DNA of 64,000 nucleotides from Camellia lanceoleosa. Lineage: Eukaryota; Streptophyta; Magnoliopsida; Ericales; Theaceae. A program made the position numbers and the translations under genes. The stretch spans positions 169,274,101 through 169,338,100 of the forward strand of contig CM045758.1 in assembly GCA_025200525.1 (NCBI GenBank). Direction: 5' to 3'. Positions 1 through 11,349 of this stretch are shown here, in pieces. The notes under the pieces are model-generated. The model saw nothing but the letters and a program-made list of their open reading frames with translations. It was not told where the DNA came from and ran no database searches. Numbering within the stretch: the stretch's first letter is position 1; every line of letters starts with the position of its first letter.

Positions 1-775
1 CGAGCGAAGGCACTAGTAGAAATCACGCAAGATAAGCTCCTCGCTCGAGCGAGACAAGCTTCGCTCGAGCGAGCCTCAGAATCCGGATTTCTACAAGTGA
101 TTGGTTTCTTTCAGAACTAGGATTCTTTTTGGTTTTCTATAAGAAGATGGTTTTCTCCTAAAACTCTACTGATTTTTCCAGATCTTATTCAAGAGTTTTA
201 GAGTTTTGTTTGAAGTTTTTTTTTTCTGAGATTTTTGATAGTTTTCCTTGATGTTCTTGAGAGAGTTCTAAACTTATGCATTGAGATTCATACATCAAGG
301 AGGTTGATACTTAAAATTCAAGAGAGTTCTCTTCGGTGGAATCCGAAGGTTAACACGTAGAGTTTCAAAAGGCGTTTGATTCTTTACGTAGTCGTTAATT
401 CGACAAGTGAAGTTGTGGAATCAACTTCAGGATTGATCAGTTCCATGACGAAGGCGTGGAGAAAGAGTTACAGAAGATTCGAGGACAAATTGACTGTGTT
501 GGGTAATTTGTGTATTATCTTTGTAATCTTTTAGTTCTTCAGTAGTGGATTGATCAGTGGCGGTTCGCCTGTGGTTTTTGATTACAATTGAAGGTTCTTC
601 AATTGTGGTTTTTCCACGTAAAAAATCGTTTGTATCGATTTATTGTTTATTCCTAAAAACAAACAAACTAAAATCACTCTCGTAAGTGTTTGCTGATTTT
701 AGATTGAGTGTTTTGGATTTTTGGGATTTGGAATATGTTAATCTTGATCAAATCACGAATCACGTAGGATTTTCA
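1..775 (+). repeat. 5' LTR of the copia element, partial
   Basis: It aligns base for base with 10038-10810. It ends in TTTTCA directly before the primer-binding site. A possible TATA box (TATAAG) lies at 138-143. The first 75 bases hold the last copies of a CTCGAGCGA motif array seen in full in the 3' LTR. Confidence 0.95.
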
Positions 776-777
776 AT

Positions 778-789
778 TGGTATCAGAGC
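778..789 (+). other. Primer-binding site, initiator Met-tRNA
   Basis: TGGTATCAGAGC lies 2 bp after the 5' LTR. This is the standard plant copia primer site, complementary to the 3' end of initiator tRNA-Met. Confidence 0.95.
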
Positions 790-862
790 GGGTCACTCTT
801 TGTTTTATCAAAAACTTTGTTTTATCAAAACTACAGGAGTGTGATTTTGTGTGACTAGTATC

Positions 863-2736
863 ATGGATTCTATTCGTGAAGGTAACTCGACTCATAGACC
901 CCCTTTACTAGATGGTACAAACTATTCTTATTGGAAAGCTCGTATGAGAGCATTTTAAAAATCCATCGATGAGAAAGTTTGGCACTGCGTAATCTTTGGG
1001 TGGAGTGAACCTACAATCATCGTTAATGGCATTGATATTCCTAAACCCCTTGATAAATGGGACACAACTGATTACTAGAACTCGAGTTGGAACAGCAAGG
1101 CTCTCAACTCCCTCTTCTACTCTGTCACACCTGAAGAATTCCGTCGAATTTGCACGTGTGAAATAGCAAAAGAGGCGTGGGATATTCTTGAAACGATTCA
1201 CGAAGGTACTACCTCTGTTAAAAGGTCAAAACTTCAACGTCTCACATCCGCCTTTGAAACCCTTTTTATGCGCGACGATGAGACGTTTGATGATTTCTAT
1301 GCAAAACTCAATGATATCGTGAACTCCTGTTTCACTCTCGGTGAAAAAATCCCGGAAGCGAAAGTTGTTGGAAAAATTTTGAGGTCCCTTCCCAAGAGGT
1401 TCCAATCAAAGGTGATAGCCATTGAGGAGGCTCAGAATGTTGATACCCTCAAGCTCGATCAATTGGTTGGAAATTTGCAGACTTATGAAGCCCATCAAAT
1501 TTCAAAGAAAAAGCAAAAAGAAAGTATGGCTTTCACGAGTGCTCATGAGACTGTAAAACCTTCGGAGACTGAATTTGATTTAGAGTCTGAGATGATGGCT
1601 ATGCTTACAAAACAGTTTAAATTTTTTTTGAAAAAGAAGCCTAATTTCAGAGCCCCTATTTCAAAAGATAAGAGTAATGATAAACCCAAAACTTTTCCAC
1701 CAAAATTTGCTCAAACTACTGAAAAGAAAATTGTAAGGGGGCCAGGGGTCAAGGCTATAAATGTCAAGGGTTTGGCCATATGTCCCTTGAATACCCTTCG
1801 AAAAAGAATCGGAAGAAAGTCTACACCGTAACTTGGGATGATGAAAGCGGGTCGGAGCAAGAACCCGAAGAACCTGAATCTGGTGAAGATGGGGATAGTG
1901 CTTTCATGGCATTTTGGGCCACGGTTTCTCAACCTCTTCCAAAGCTTTTGGAATCAACTCGTGGTCAAAACTTGCATCATGCTCCCACCTTTGATGAGAC
2001 TAACTATCTGTATTGGAAAATCAGAATGAGGGCTTTTCTGAGAGCTTTTGAACCAGAAGGTTGGCAAGCCATTGAAGAAGATACAGAAAGTGCAGATAAT
2101 CCGGGCAATCAGAGAGCCCTGATCACTATTCGTGGTGCAATTTCCAATGAAGAACAGCAACGGGTTGTTCACTACACAAAGGCTAAAGATGCATGGGAAA
2201 TTCTGAGCCAATTCCATGAAGGAAGAGATCCACCTCCACCACTATCCAACAACTTATCTGTCTTGGTTGCTAGAGTGAACAAGGTCAAGAAGAATGAGGA
2301 GCAAAGAGAGGATGATGAAACATCTGAAGACATTGATGAGATCAATGGCGATGAACTACAACAAGCTTACGAGAAGCTGTACGAGGAATCTCTGAATTTG
2401 TCTAAAACCAACGACAAACTCTCTCTCAAGCTCAGAACATGTGAGAGTGAGAATGTCCTACTCAAAGGAGAACTCTTGACAGCAAAACAGAATATCATCA
2501 AGATCTCAAGCGACAGGCAAGACTTATGTGGAAAACTTCTATCATGTGAAACTGAAAGGAATGAACTTCTAAAGGTGTATTCCACATATGAAGAAAAGCT
2601 TGAAAGTCTTGAGTTGTCACAAGCTGCATTGGAAGAGAAAGTCAGTCAGAAAGATGAAGAACTCCGTATTGCTAGAGCAACAATTGCCATGTGGAACAAA
2701 GATTCCAGATCTCTAGAAAACATACTCGGGTCTTAA
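863..2736 (+). pseudogene. gag: copia gag, broken, with a second N-terminal Gag domain
   Basis: Gag forms the virus-like particle and packages RNA. The ATG at 863 opens a frame with the typical DGTNYSYWKARM motif. The frame is stopped at 956-958 (TAA) and 1076-1078 (TAG) and continues openly to 1831. A frameshift in the G-rich stretch near 1735-1755 moves reading to the frame that runs to 2736. That frame begins with a degenerate zinc knuckle (CQGFGH) and an acidic stretch. Unusually, it then contains a second, intact N-terminal Gag-like domain (about 1948-2230, ETNYLYWKIRMRAF and AKDAWEILSQFHEG), followed by a long coiled coil (about 2290-2720). The TAA at 2734-2736 is in frame with the sequence that follows, which carries a second zinc knuckle, so it is probably a premature stop. 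Confidence 0.88.
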
Positions 2737-2739
2737 CAA

Positions 2740-5700
2740 ATGGGTTCTGACAAAAGATGGCTAGGCTATGGTGCGACAGCTCACAAGGGACAGGCCTCTA
2801 CCTCACATAACTTGAAAACTCAAGCAAAGGGAAAATTGAAGGTAGACCAGGTTGATCATTCTCTTCATCAAGCAAAAGCAGGTAAGATCAACAAAAGGGA
2901 GGTAAAACTTGTTTTTATTTGTCATCACTGTGGTAGGTATGGCCACATTCGTCCTTACTGTTTTGAACTGTTTGGTAAGGTGTCTCAAAAGGGTAGAAAT
3001 TCTAATACTTTTTGGGTTAGGAGACAACCTTACATGTCTAGGCAGAACACCAAGACTAAAAAGATTTGGGTTAGAAAAGATGATTTGACTTGTTTTGTTG
3101 CTCACACTGCTCTAAAAGCACGTGACTCACACATGTGGTATCTTGATAGTGGGTGCTCTCGTCATATGTCCAGTAACAAATCCTACTTCACATCTCTTGA
3201 AAAATATGAAGGAGGAATTGTTATCTCTGGAGATGGCGGCACTTCTAGAGTCATTGGTAAGGGCTCTATAAGCGTTGTTGGTCTTCCTAAGCTAGATAAT
3301 GCCTTACTTGTTGATGGCCTTAAAGCAAATCTTTTGAGCATTAGTCAAATATGTGATTCCCATCATGAAGTATTGTTTTCAAAAGATAAATGTGAAATTT
3401 TGGATGAAAAGGGAAATACAGTTTTACATGGGGTTCGCACATCTGATAACTGCTATGGGATTCTTACTACTAATGATCTCACTTGTCATTCTGCCATCAT
3501 AAGTAACATTGATCTGTGGCATCAAAGATTAGGTCACATGAATTTCAAAGACCTAATTAAGATAGCCAACAAAGAGCTTGTGAGAGGAGTACCTAAACTG
3601 GGTAAGAATTTGAGCCATGTGTGTGGACCATGTCAGCTTGGCAAGCAAACCCGTGCTCCTTATAAAAAGGTGAACAGCTTTACCACCAAACGTCCTCTTG
3701 AATTGGTTCACATGGATTTAATGAGTCCTACTCGCACTGAAAGCATTGGAGGTAAAAGATACATTTTTTAACTGTTGATGATTTTACTCGATTTTCATGG
3801 GTAAATTTTTTAAGGGAAAAATCTGATACGTTTAATGCTTTCCAGGCTTTAGTCCTTAAAATCCAAAATGAACAGGGTGTTTCCATTGGGCGTATCATAA
3901 GAATCTGAACTGATCATGGTTGTGAATTTGAAAATAGTTCGTTTTCGAATTTTTGTGATATGCATGGAATTAAGCATGAGTTTTCTGCGCCTATTACTCC
4001 ACAACAAAATGGAGTGGTTGAGAGAAAGAACAGAGTTGTTCAAGAAATGGCTAGGGTCATGCTCCTTAGTAAGAGTCTTCCTCCAAAGTTTTGGGCCGAA
4101 GCCCTAAATACTGCTGTTTATGTCATAAATCGTGTGTATTTAAGGCCCGGCACTTTACAAACTCCTTATGAATTGTGGAAGGGTTTGAAACCTAATGTAA
4201 AATACTTCAAAACTTTTGGGAGTAAGTGTTACATCTTCAAAGATAGAGAGCCCTTGGGCAAATTTGACTCCCGAAGTGATGAAGGTATTTTCCTAGGGTA
4301 TTCAACCAACAGTAGGGCTTTTCGAGTCTATAACCTACGAACTTCATCATTAATGGAATCTATCAATGTGGTTATAGATGACATAGGTTCTCCTACTCCA
4401 GCAACAAATGAGGATGACAATGGTGAGTCCCCAATCTTGGATACTGAACCACAAAATCAAGGAGAAGCTGTGGTTCAATCATAAGAAAATGTTAAAGCAC
4501 CATCCTCACAGGTAAGTTCAAGTCCCAAGAGTGCTCAAAGGGACATCACTCATGTTGCTTCTATCACCGCAAGTCCTGAACTTAAACCATCAGCAAGGGT
4601 GAAACTGAATCATCCAGCTCAACAGGTGATTGGAAGTGTTTCGGATCGAATGAAAACCCGAAGACAGATTCGGGATGAGGTATCACACATATGTTATGTT
4701 TCTTTAATTGAACCTAAGAATTTTAAAGAGGCCTTGCTAGATGATAGTTGGGTCAATGCTATGCATGAAGAATTAGGTCAATTTGAGCGTAACAAAGTTT
4801 GGACTATTGTTTCCAGACCTAGAGACATGAATGTGATAGGTACCAAGTGGATCTTTAAAAATAAATCTGATGAGAATGGTACTGTTGTAAGGAATAAAGC
4901 TAGGTTGGTTGCTCAAGGCTACACACAAGTAGAGGGTATTGACTATGATGAGACGTTTGCCCCAGTTGCACGTCTCGAATCTATTCGCATTTTGCTTGGT
5001 GTTGCATGTTTTCTTGGCTTTAAATTGTTTCAAATGGATGTGAAAAGTGCCTTTCTGAATGGGTACTTAAAAGAAGAGGCATATGTTGAGCAACCAAAAG
5101 GGTTTGAGGACCCTAAATGTCCTAATTATGTCTACAAGTTAGACAAGGCTTTGTATGGGTTGAAACAAGCCCCTCGGGCTTGGTATGATAGACTTACTAC
5201 CTTTCTTCTTGATAATGATTTTCAAAGGGATAGTGTGGATAAGACTTTATTTGTGAAACATACTAAGTCTCATATTCTTGTTGCTCAGATATATGTTAAT
5301 GATATTGTGTTTGGTTCCACTGCTGATCATCTTGTGAAATATTTTTCGGATTGCATGACACATGAGTTTGAGATGAGCATGATGGGAGAGTTGTCTTATT
5401 TTTTGGGTCTCCAAATTAAACAGTCTCCTTCGGGCATATTTGTTTCTCAGTCTAAGTATGCTAAAAATCTTGTGTCAAAGTTTGGTCTTGAGTCTTCCAA
5501 GCATGCACACACTCTTATGAGCACCAGTCTTCACATTTCCAAAGATTCCTCTGGTATTGATGTTGATCCTACCCTTTATAGGAGTATGATAGGGAGTCTT
5601 TTGTATCTCACAGCCAGTCGTTCTGATATTTCCTTCAGTGTCGGTGTTTGTGCTTGTTACCAAGCCAGTCCTAAAGAGTCTCACCTTCTTGCAGTAAAAC

Positions 5701-6223
5701 GCATCATCAAGTATGTTAATGGGACCTTGGGGTATGGGGTTTGGTTTTCCACTGATACTACAGCCGAAATTACTGGTTTTTCTGATGCCGACTGGGCAGG
5801 GTGTGCTGATGATAGGAAAAGTACATCCGGGGGGTGTTTTTACCTTGGGAATAATCTGGTTTCCTGGCATAGTAAAAAGCAAAATGCCATCTCTCTTTCC
5901 ACTGCTGAGGCTGAGTACATTGCTGCAGGGAGTTGTTGTGCACAAATGTTGTGGATGAAGCAAATGCTTCATGATTATGGGATAGAACAGAACACTCTCA
6001 CACTTTTTTGTGATAACACAAGTGCCATAAACATTTCAAAAAATCCTGTCCAACACTCTCGCACATTCGTCATCATTTTATTCGAGAGTTAGTGGAAGAA
6101 GGCCTTGTTGTTCTTGAGCATGTTACCACTGAGCATCAAAAAGCTGATATTTTTACAAAACCCCTTGATCTTCTTCGGTTTGAGTTCCTTAGAAAGACCT
6201 TGGGTGTTATGCTCGATCACTAG
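2740..6223 (+). pseudogene. pol: copia pol: zinc knuckle, protease, integrase, RT, RNase H, broken
   Basis: A CX2CX4HX4C zinc knuckle (CHHCGRYGHIRPYC) is at about 2929-2970. The protease active site is in WYLDSGCSRHM (about 3136). The pre-integrase motif LWHQRLGHMNF is near 3514, and integrase follows with ITPQQNGVVERKN near 3990. The RT runs from WVNAMHEEL to [13 protein letters not shown] and beyond, and RNase H has [17 protein letters not shown] and STAEAEY. Damage: a frameshift in the T run at 3765-3770, stops at 3906-3908 (TGA) and 4482-4484 (TAA), and a frameshift near 6066 just before the conserved end. Reading then resumes to TAG at 6221-6223. The catalytic YVDD reads YVND, from AAT at 5298-5300. 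The copy cannot supply its own enzymes. Confidence 0.93.
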
Positions 6224-8118
6224 AATGTTACTTGTTTCTTGAGTAGGTGTAAGTGTTTTGCCTTACTTGTGCTTGGATGCCATAATCTCATTATCATTGA
6301 TATATGTTTTTCTTGCATCCAACTTTTTATGTACACTACTCATGCTGCTTACAAGATCTCATAATTCAGTGTTCATAACTCATTTTGAATGCCCATGCTC
6401 ATTAACCTCATGATCTCATTCTGTACACATCCTTGAGAGAAATTGCCGCAGTCCGCATAAGTGATCAAAGTTCTCTATGGACCACTAACAGTGTTTATTG
6501 TACTTTTACAGTGGAATTGACTGATACTAGTATATCATGGGTGATGTTGAGTCTCTTAACCATCTACCATCTGTTTTCACTTCCACGGTTTCTCCCTCAG
6601 TTCCTTGAAGTTCGGGCATTAGGAAAAGGCTACCTCAGAGGCACCAACCAGGCCATCCTTTATGATTTCATTCTTTTCTGGTTTGGTTTCCATACTCTTG
6701 AGCGTGAATGCCACCAGTGAGTGCCCACAAGAAAGAAAAAGTTAAACATAATAAAAAAAAAGGACTCATTGATTGAGGAGGAGCCTCCGCATTTACTCAA
6801 CAAATACCCCGTGATTTATAGTGGTTTGACTTTTCTATGTGTTGTTCAGTTACTCTTGTCGGAGGTCCAGCCATTCGATCACTACTAGGATTAACTCTAG
6901 CTCAGTGGACTCTCATGGATTGCAAACACACACTTTCTTTTATGAGCTCTCATGTTGGATTTTGAGTTGTACATTCTCATGTAGTTTGTGATCACTGATT
7001 ATATTTTATCTGCTTTGCTCATGTTTTCCAGTGTCATTATTTTTAAAAAACATTGCAAGTTTACAGAATTCATGAATTGCAGATTATTTCATCTTAGTAC
7101 TCATTGTGGCCAAATGTGATCATCCACTCTTGTTACAGGTCTCTCTTCTCGTTATTGAGTATCTTGTTTTTATTTTAAAAAAAAAAAAATTATTTTTTGT
7201 TTTTATCTTCTTGGCTCGAGTGACGAGTTCCTTGCTCGAGCGTGCTTCTGCTACTTCTTAAGACCTGAGAGCATGTGTTTCTGGATCGAGCGACAATTTC
7301 TTGGCTCGAGCGACCCTGGCGTTTTTGTTACCCTCGCTCGAGCTAGCTAGTCTTCGCTCGAGCGACGTGTCGTGATTTAAATTTTTTCAGGGTGTCTTTT
7401 GAGTTCATTTTTTCCCCTCTCCTTGTGTTTTCCCTCTTTCTCTCTCCCCTAGGGTTTTGGTTCTCACCATTGCTGATCCAGTTTGTGAAGTTCTCTCTTG
7501 GCTATAGGGATCTTCTGTTTTTTCTTGTGCATCCCACAACATTGGTAAGTTTGTTTTCTTCTCTTCAAGTGTCCTCACAATGCCGATGCTCTGTTCTTGT
7601 TCTAGGATTCCCATTGTTACTTTTGGTTATTTCTCCTCCTTCTTTCGAGTCTCTCTTGCATCTAGGGTACATGATTTTGCATTTTATACTCTGCATTTTT
7701 CCTAGTTTTTTCCCATTTGGGATTTCACATTTGGGAATCTTTCTGTATACTCTACTGATTTTATACTCTGCTCTAGACTTTTTAAATTGGGGATTTTTGT
7801 TGTAATTTCACATTGGGCATTTTCTTTCCATATCCATCTCATGCCATTATCTGCTTATGCTGTTTTCATGCTGTCATGGCTTTCATTTATTGATGTTCAT
7901 GGATGTATTATTGATGTTATCCATTGGCAGATGTTACTAATTTGATTTTTATACTGCTAATACTAATGGACTAATGTTTTTTTTGTGCTCCTTGGTTTGG
8001 AATTGGGAATGTGGGGTTTTGTCGGTTCTGGATGGTTATTGGGTGGTCTGTATTTCCGGGTTCTGCCTTGCTCTGTTTTTTCCTCTATCTTTGTCCTGCT
8101 TCTGTGGTTTGTTTAGTA
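6224..8118 (+). other. Non-coding spacer between pol and the envelope-like ORF
   Basis: No convincing coding sequence; the open frames at 6433-6720 and 7392-7805 resemble nothing I know and look like chance. The spacer holds a CTCGAGCGA motif array at 7213-7367 and then a pyrimidine-rich leader (about 7400-8100). A subgenomic promoter or a spliced leader for the downstream ORF is possible, but nothing proves it. Confidence 0.7.
7213..7367 (+). repeat. CTCGAGCGA motif array, internal copy
   Basis: Six copies of a CTCGAGCG-type motif (some GATCGAGCG) occur in about 155 bp, at roughly 7214, 7233, 7283, 7303, 7335 and 7355. The same motif is arrayed in the LTR U3 at 9871-10112. The core CTCGAG is palindromic. 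Confidence 0.85.
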
Positions 8119-9182
8119 ATGGCAGAGTCTTCTAAGCGTCACAAAATGGCTGTCTCTCGTTCCCCTTTCAACACTGCCAAATTTGAGTCGAAAGAAAAGG
8201 CCAAATTGTTTAGAGACACCTTTGCCTCTTGCAAAGTCCATTTAGAGCGAAATTTGAGGTTCTTCCTATTCGTTCCTTGTTCGATTCTTTGGGTGGGGAT
8301 CAAGTGTTGCACTTTTCCGGTCCACAAAATCTTAGTCTCATCCGGGAGTTCTATTGCAACATCTACTCTATTCACAAAGAAGCCTGTACCTTTCAGACTT
8401 GGGTTAGAAAGAAGTCCCTTGCTATCTCTGACGATGTGTTTCGAGTCTGTCTTGCTCTTCCTGAAGTTACTAATTGTCATTTTCCTTTTCTTACCCGGTC
8501 AGGTGTTGACTTTGATAGGGTTGCCTCCAAGTTATGTGGTGTTGATCGGGTTTGGCCTGCTGGGGCCCTCCTCCAGCAGAATGAGTTGCTCTCACGGTTC
8601 TGTTTTCTCAATCTCATTGTTTGTGCTAACATTTATGTCACCACCCATTCCTCTCATATTACCCAGGAGCAAGGCTATGTTTTGTATTGTATTCATCATC
8701 GCCTTCCTATAGATCTTCCCGAAATGATTGTTTCCAAAATGATTGGGGTTTTTGAGGGTAGGAAATCTTTGGGGCTTCCTTATGGTTGTTTGATTACTCG
8801 TTTTCTCACTTCACTTGGTGTTCCTGTTTTTGAGGACGATGAGTTTGTACATCCCACTAAACCCATCACCAAACTCACTGTATCCCAGAGTCAGGCTCAC
8901 GTAAGGGGGAGTGTGTCTGGGGTCGGGCATTCCGGTGCAGATGGTACAAGTCCTACAGGTGATGATGATCTTCTTGCCGAGGAGGAGGAGGTTGAGGCTG
9001 CCTATGCTACTCCAGCTAGTGCTCATGATCGTCCTCGCTCTTTCCGTGGACAGCTACAGCACTTGGAGCAGGCTGTGACTCATCGTCTTGATCTCATGAA
9101 TGCTCGCCTTGATGAGCAGCACACTATGCTCGCACAGATCCTCTCTCTCCTTCAGCTGCAGCATCCTCCCCCTTCTTCCTAG
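8119..9182 (+). pseudogene. Envelope-like / putative plant transposon protein ORF, frameshifted
   Basis: This third ORF lies between pol and the 3' LTR, where SIRE-type elements carry their envelope-like gene. Reading starts at ATG 8119 (MAESSKRHKMAVSRSPFN) and moves by one base near 8250 (a missing A in the AAATTT stretch) into the frame ending at 9182, giving about 354 residues. The middle (FLNLIVCANIYVT, followed by VLYCIHHRLPIDLPEMIV) resembles the domain labelled 'putative plant transposon protein' or envelope-like in many plant genomes. The C-terminus is acidic, then forms a heptad-like coiled coil (LEQAVTHRLDLMNARLDEQ). I see no clear signal peptide or membrane anchor, so an envelope function is inference from position. 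Only one break is visible, which makes this the best-kept ORF of the element. Confidence 0.72.
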
Positions 9183-9793
9183 TGTTGGTTTTTGGTTATT
9201 TTCTGACCTCTTTTGATTTCTTTTGAACAGTTGTACTTTTTGGACAGTTGTTTTTTTACAGTTTCTTGCTTATCCTGTATATGCCTGCTTCTGTTTTCCT
9301 CCCGGACAAAAAGGGGGAGATTTGTTTTGGTTTTGGATTGATGTACATGGGCATATTGTTCTTGTTGTTTTGGATTGATATTGTTGTTGAATTGATGTAC
9401 ATGGGGATATAGAATTGATGAACATGGGGATATAATTTGCAAGACAGGATTGATGCAAGGATATGCATACTCATGATCTTTTCTTTACAACTCAATGCAT
9501 AATCATGATTTTTTTTTACAACTCAATTGATTCATTTTTCTCGTATGTAAATACAACTATCTTGATGTTTTTATTTGTGCATAACACATTTTTTTTTAAA
9601 GTTTGTGGTGTGCAGATTGGATGGTTATCAAGATTGGGTTCATTGTTGTCTATCTTTGAGTTGTATTTTATTAGATCATTCCTTGAGTTGTAATTGTTTA
9701 GCAAAATCTTTGGGTTGTAATTGTTTTTAGTTAGTTCTTGTGTTCAGGAAATTGTTTAGAAAGTTTTGTCCTGGTATTGACAAAGGGAGAGAT
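9183..9793 (+). other. 3' untranslated region with two polypurine tracts
   Basis: An internal purine tract, AAAAAGGGGGAGAT, lies at about 9307-9320. A second, CAAAGGGAGAGAT (9781-9793), abuts the 3' LTR and is the likely plus-strand primer. Between them are short repeated phrases such as TTGATGTACATGGGGATAT. No gene is seen. Confidence 0.75.
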
Positions 9794-10810
9794 TGTTAGG
9801 TCCTATCTTGTCAAACCCCGCGAACAAATTTGTTTGATTGAGTTGTAATTTTTTGTGCATTTTTGTCTTCTCACTCGAGCGAAGAAGTACTCGCTCGAGC
9901 GAAGGACTGCGTCTGGCTTGAAACCTGAAAGAGGTAAATGTACGCTCGAGCATAGATTTGGTGGATCGAGCGAAGGATTGCGTGCAGAGAAAAACCTGAA
10001 AGAGTTTATTCCTCGCTCGAGCGAAGAGTTCGTGGCTCGAGCGAAGGCACTAGTAGAAATCATGCAAGATAAGCTCCTCGCTCGAGCGAGACAAGCTTCG
10101 CTCGAGCGAGCCTCAGAATCCGGATTTCTACAAGTGATTGGTTTCTTTCAGAACTAGGATTCTTTTTGGTTTTCTATAAGAAGATGGTTTTCTCCTAAAA
10201 CTCTACTGATTTTTCCAGATCTTATTCAAGAGTTTTAGAGTTTTGTTTGAAGTTTTTTTTCTGAGATTTTTGATAGTTTTCCTTGATGTTCTTGAGAGAG
10301 TTCTAAACTTATGCATTGAGATTCATACATCAAGGAGGTTGATACTTAAAATTCAAGAGAGTTCTCTTTGGTGGAATCTGAAGGTTAACACGTAGAGTTT
10401 CAAAAGGCGTTTGATTCTTTACGTAGTCGTTAATTCGACAAGTGAAGTTGTGGAATCAACTTCAGGATTGATCAGTTCCGTGACGAAGGCGTGGAGAAAG
10501 AGTTACAGAAGATTCGAGGACAAATTGACTGTGTTGGGTAATTTGTGTATTATCTTTGTAATCTTTTAGTTCTTCAGTAGTGGATTGATCAGTGGCGGTT
10601 CGCCCGTGGTTTTTTATTACAATTGAAGGTTCTTCAATTGTGGTTTTTCCACGTAAAAAATCGTTTGTGTCGATTTATTGTTTATTCCTAAAAACAAACA
10701 AACTAAAATCACTCTCGTAAGTGTTTGCTGATTTTAGATTGAGTGTTTTGGATTTTTGGGATTTGGAATATGTTAATCTTGATCTAATCACGAATCACGT
10801 AGGATTTTCA
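9794..10810 (+). repeat. 3' LTR of the copia element, complete
   Basis: It begins TGTTAGGTCC directly after the polypurine tract and ends TTTTCA, 1017 bp. From 10038 it matches the 5' LTR at 1-775. U3 carries the CTCGAGCGA array at 9871-10112, and a possible TATA box (TATAAG) is at 10175-10180. Confidence 0.95.
9871..10112 (+). promoter_or_regulatory. CTCGAGCGA motif array in LTR U3
   Basis: Eight copies of a (G)CTCGAGCGAAG-type motif lie just upstream of a possible TATA box. Position and repetition suggest an enhancer; that role is inferred. Confidence 0.55.
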
Positions 10811-10889
10811 CCAATTTTTCTCTTCTTCTAGTTTGGATTTAGAAAGTGTCTTTAGTCTTTGATGTAGATTAGCAATTTGAACATCCTTT

Positions 10890-11349
10890 GATTAATCAGG
10901 TTCTTGATGCTGATGCATTGTTGAGCCACAAATGTTATCATTATGTTGGTCTATCGGCTCATTATGTTCTTCTTCATCCCTTTCCTCATTGTTTTTTTCT
11001 TCTTCTTTCGATTCAGTGCCTTTATCTTCTTTTTCATTGTCTTTTTTTTTTTTTTTTTTTGTGTGTTTATTTTCTTCTTTGTCTTCTACTTCTTCATTTT
11101 CTTCTTTAGCTTCCTCTTCCACACTGCTTGCTTGATCTTCTTCTCCATTGCTTGCTTTTTGTTCTTCTGTGTTGCCTTCTCCTTCTTCATTCCCCCCTTT
11201 CTTCTTCAGATGACTCTTCTAATGTCTCATTAAATTTGGCCAATGCCTTTTTTGATTCTTTCTTTTTCTTTTTACCAAGACAAAACTCCTCTGATGGGTT
11301 TTTAGCTAACTCTTTGTTATTTATCTGTAACAAGAGGCTTTTTTATTAG
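10890..11349 (-). other. Glu/Lys-rich coding segment, probable exon
   Basis: The minus strand encodes a highly charged E/K-rich stretch (for example NEEVEDKEENKHTKKKKKK). A frame change sits in a G run near 11195, so it is either two exons or damaged. Such acidic linkers are common in plant mobile-domain and Ulp1-type element proteins. It lies downstream, on the same strand, of the DUF1985-like exons and is probably part of the same gene. The copia insertion at 10811 cuts off what follows. Confidence 0.4.

Larger units (their letters stand above)
1..10810 (+). mobile_element. SIRE/Maximus-like Ty1/copia retrotransposon, 5' end cut by window
   Basis: The order is LTR, Met-tRNA primer site, gag, protease, integrase, RT, RNase H, envelope-like ORF, polypurine tract, LTR. 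Integrase before RT is the copia order. A long gag with a coiled coil plus an extra ORF between pol and the 3' LTR fits the SIRE/Maximus lineage. Base 1 corresponds to position 10038 in the 3' LTR, so about 244 bp of the 5' LTR lie outside the window and the target-site duplication cannot be checked. The two LTRs match closely over 775 bp, with a 2-bp difference in a T run and few substitutions, so insertion looks fairly recent. All coding regions are nevertheless broken. Confidence 0.93.

Noticed and set aside
908..1201. Open frame on the minus strand opposite gag
   Set aside because: It is the antisense shadow of the copia gag and has no recognisable motif.
10888..11233. Several plus-strand open frames rich in Phe and Ser
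   Set aside because: They are the complement of a minus-strand Glu/Lys-rich exon; low complexity explains them.
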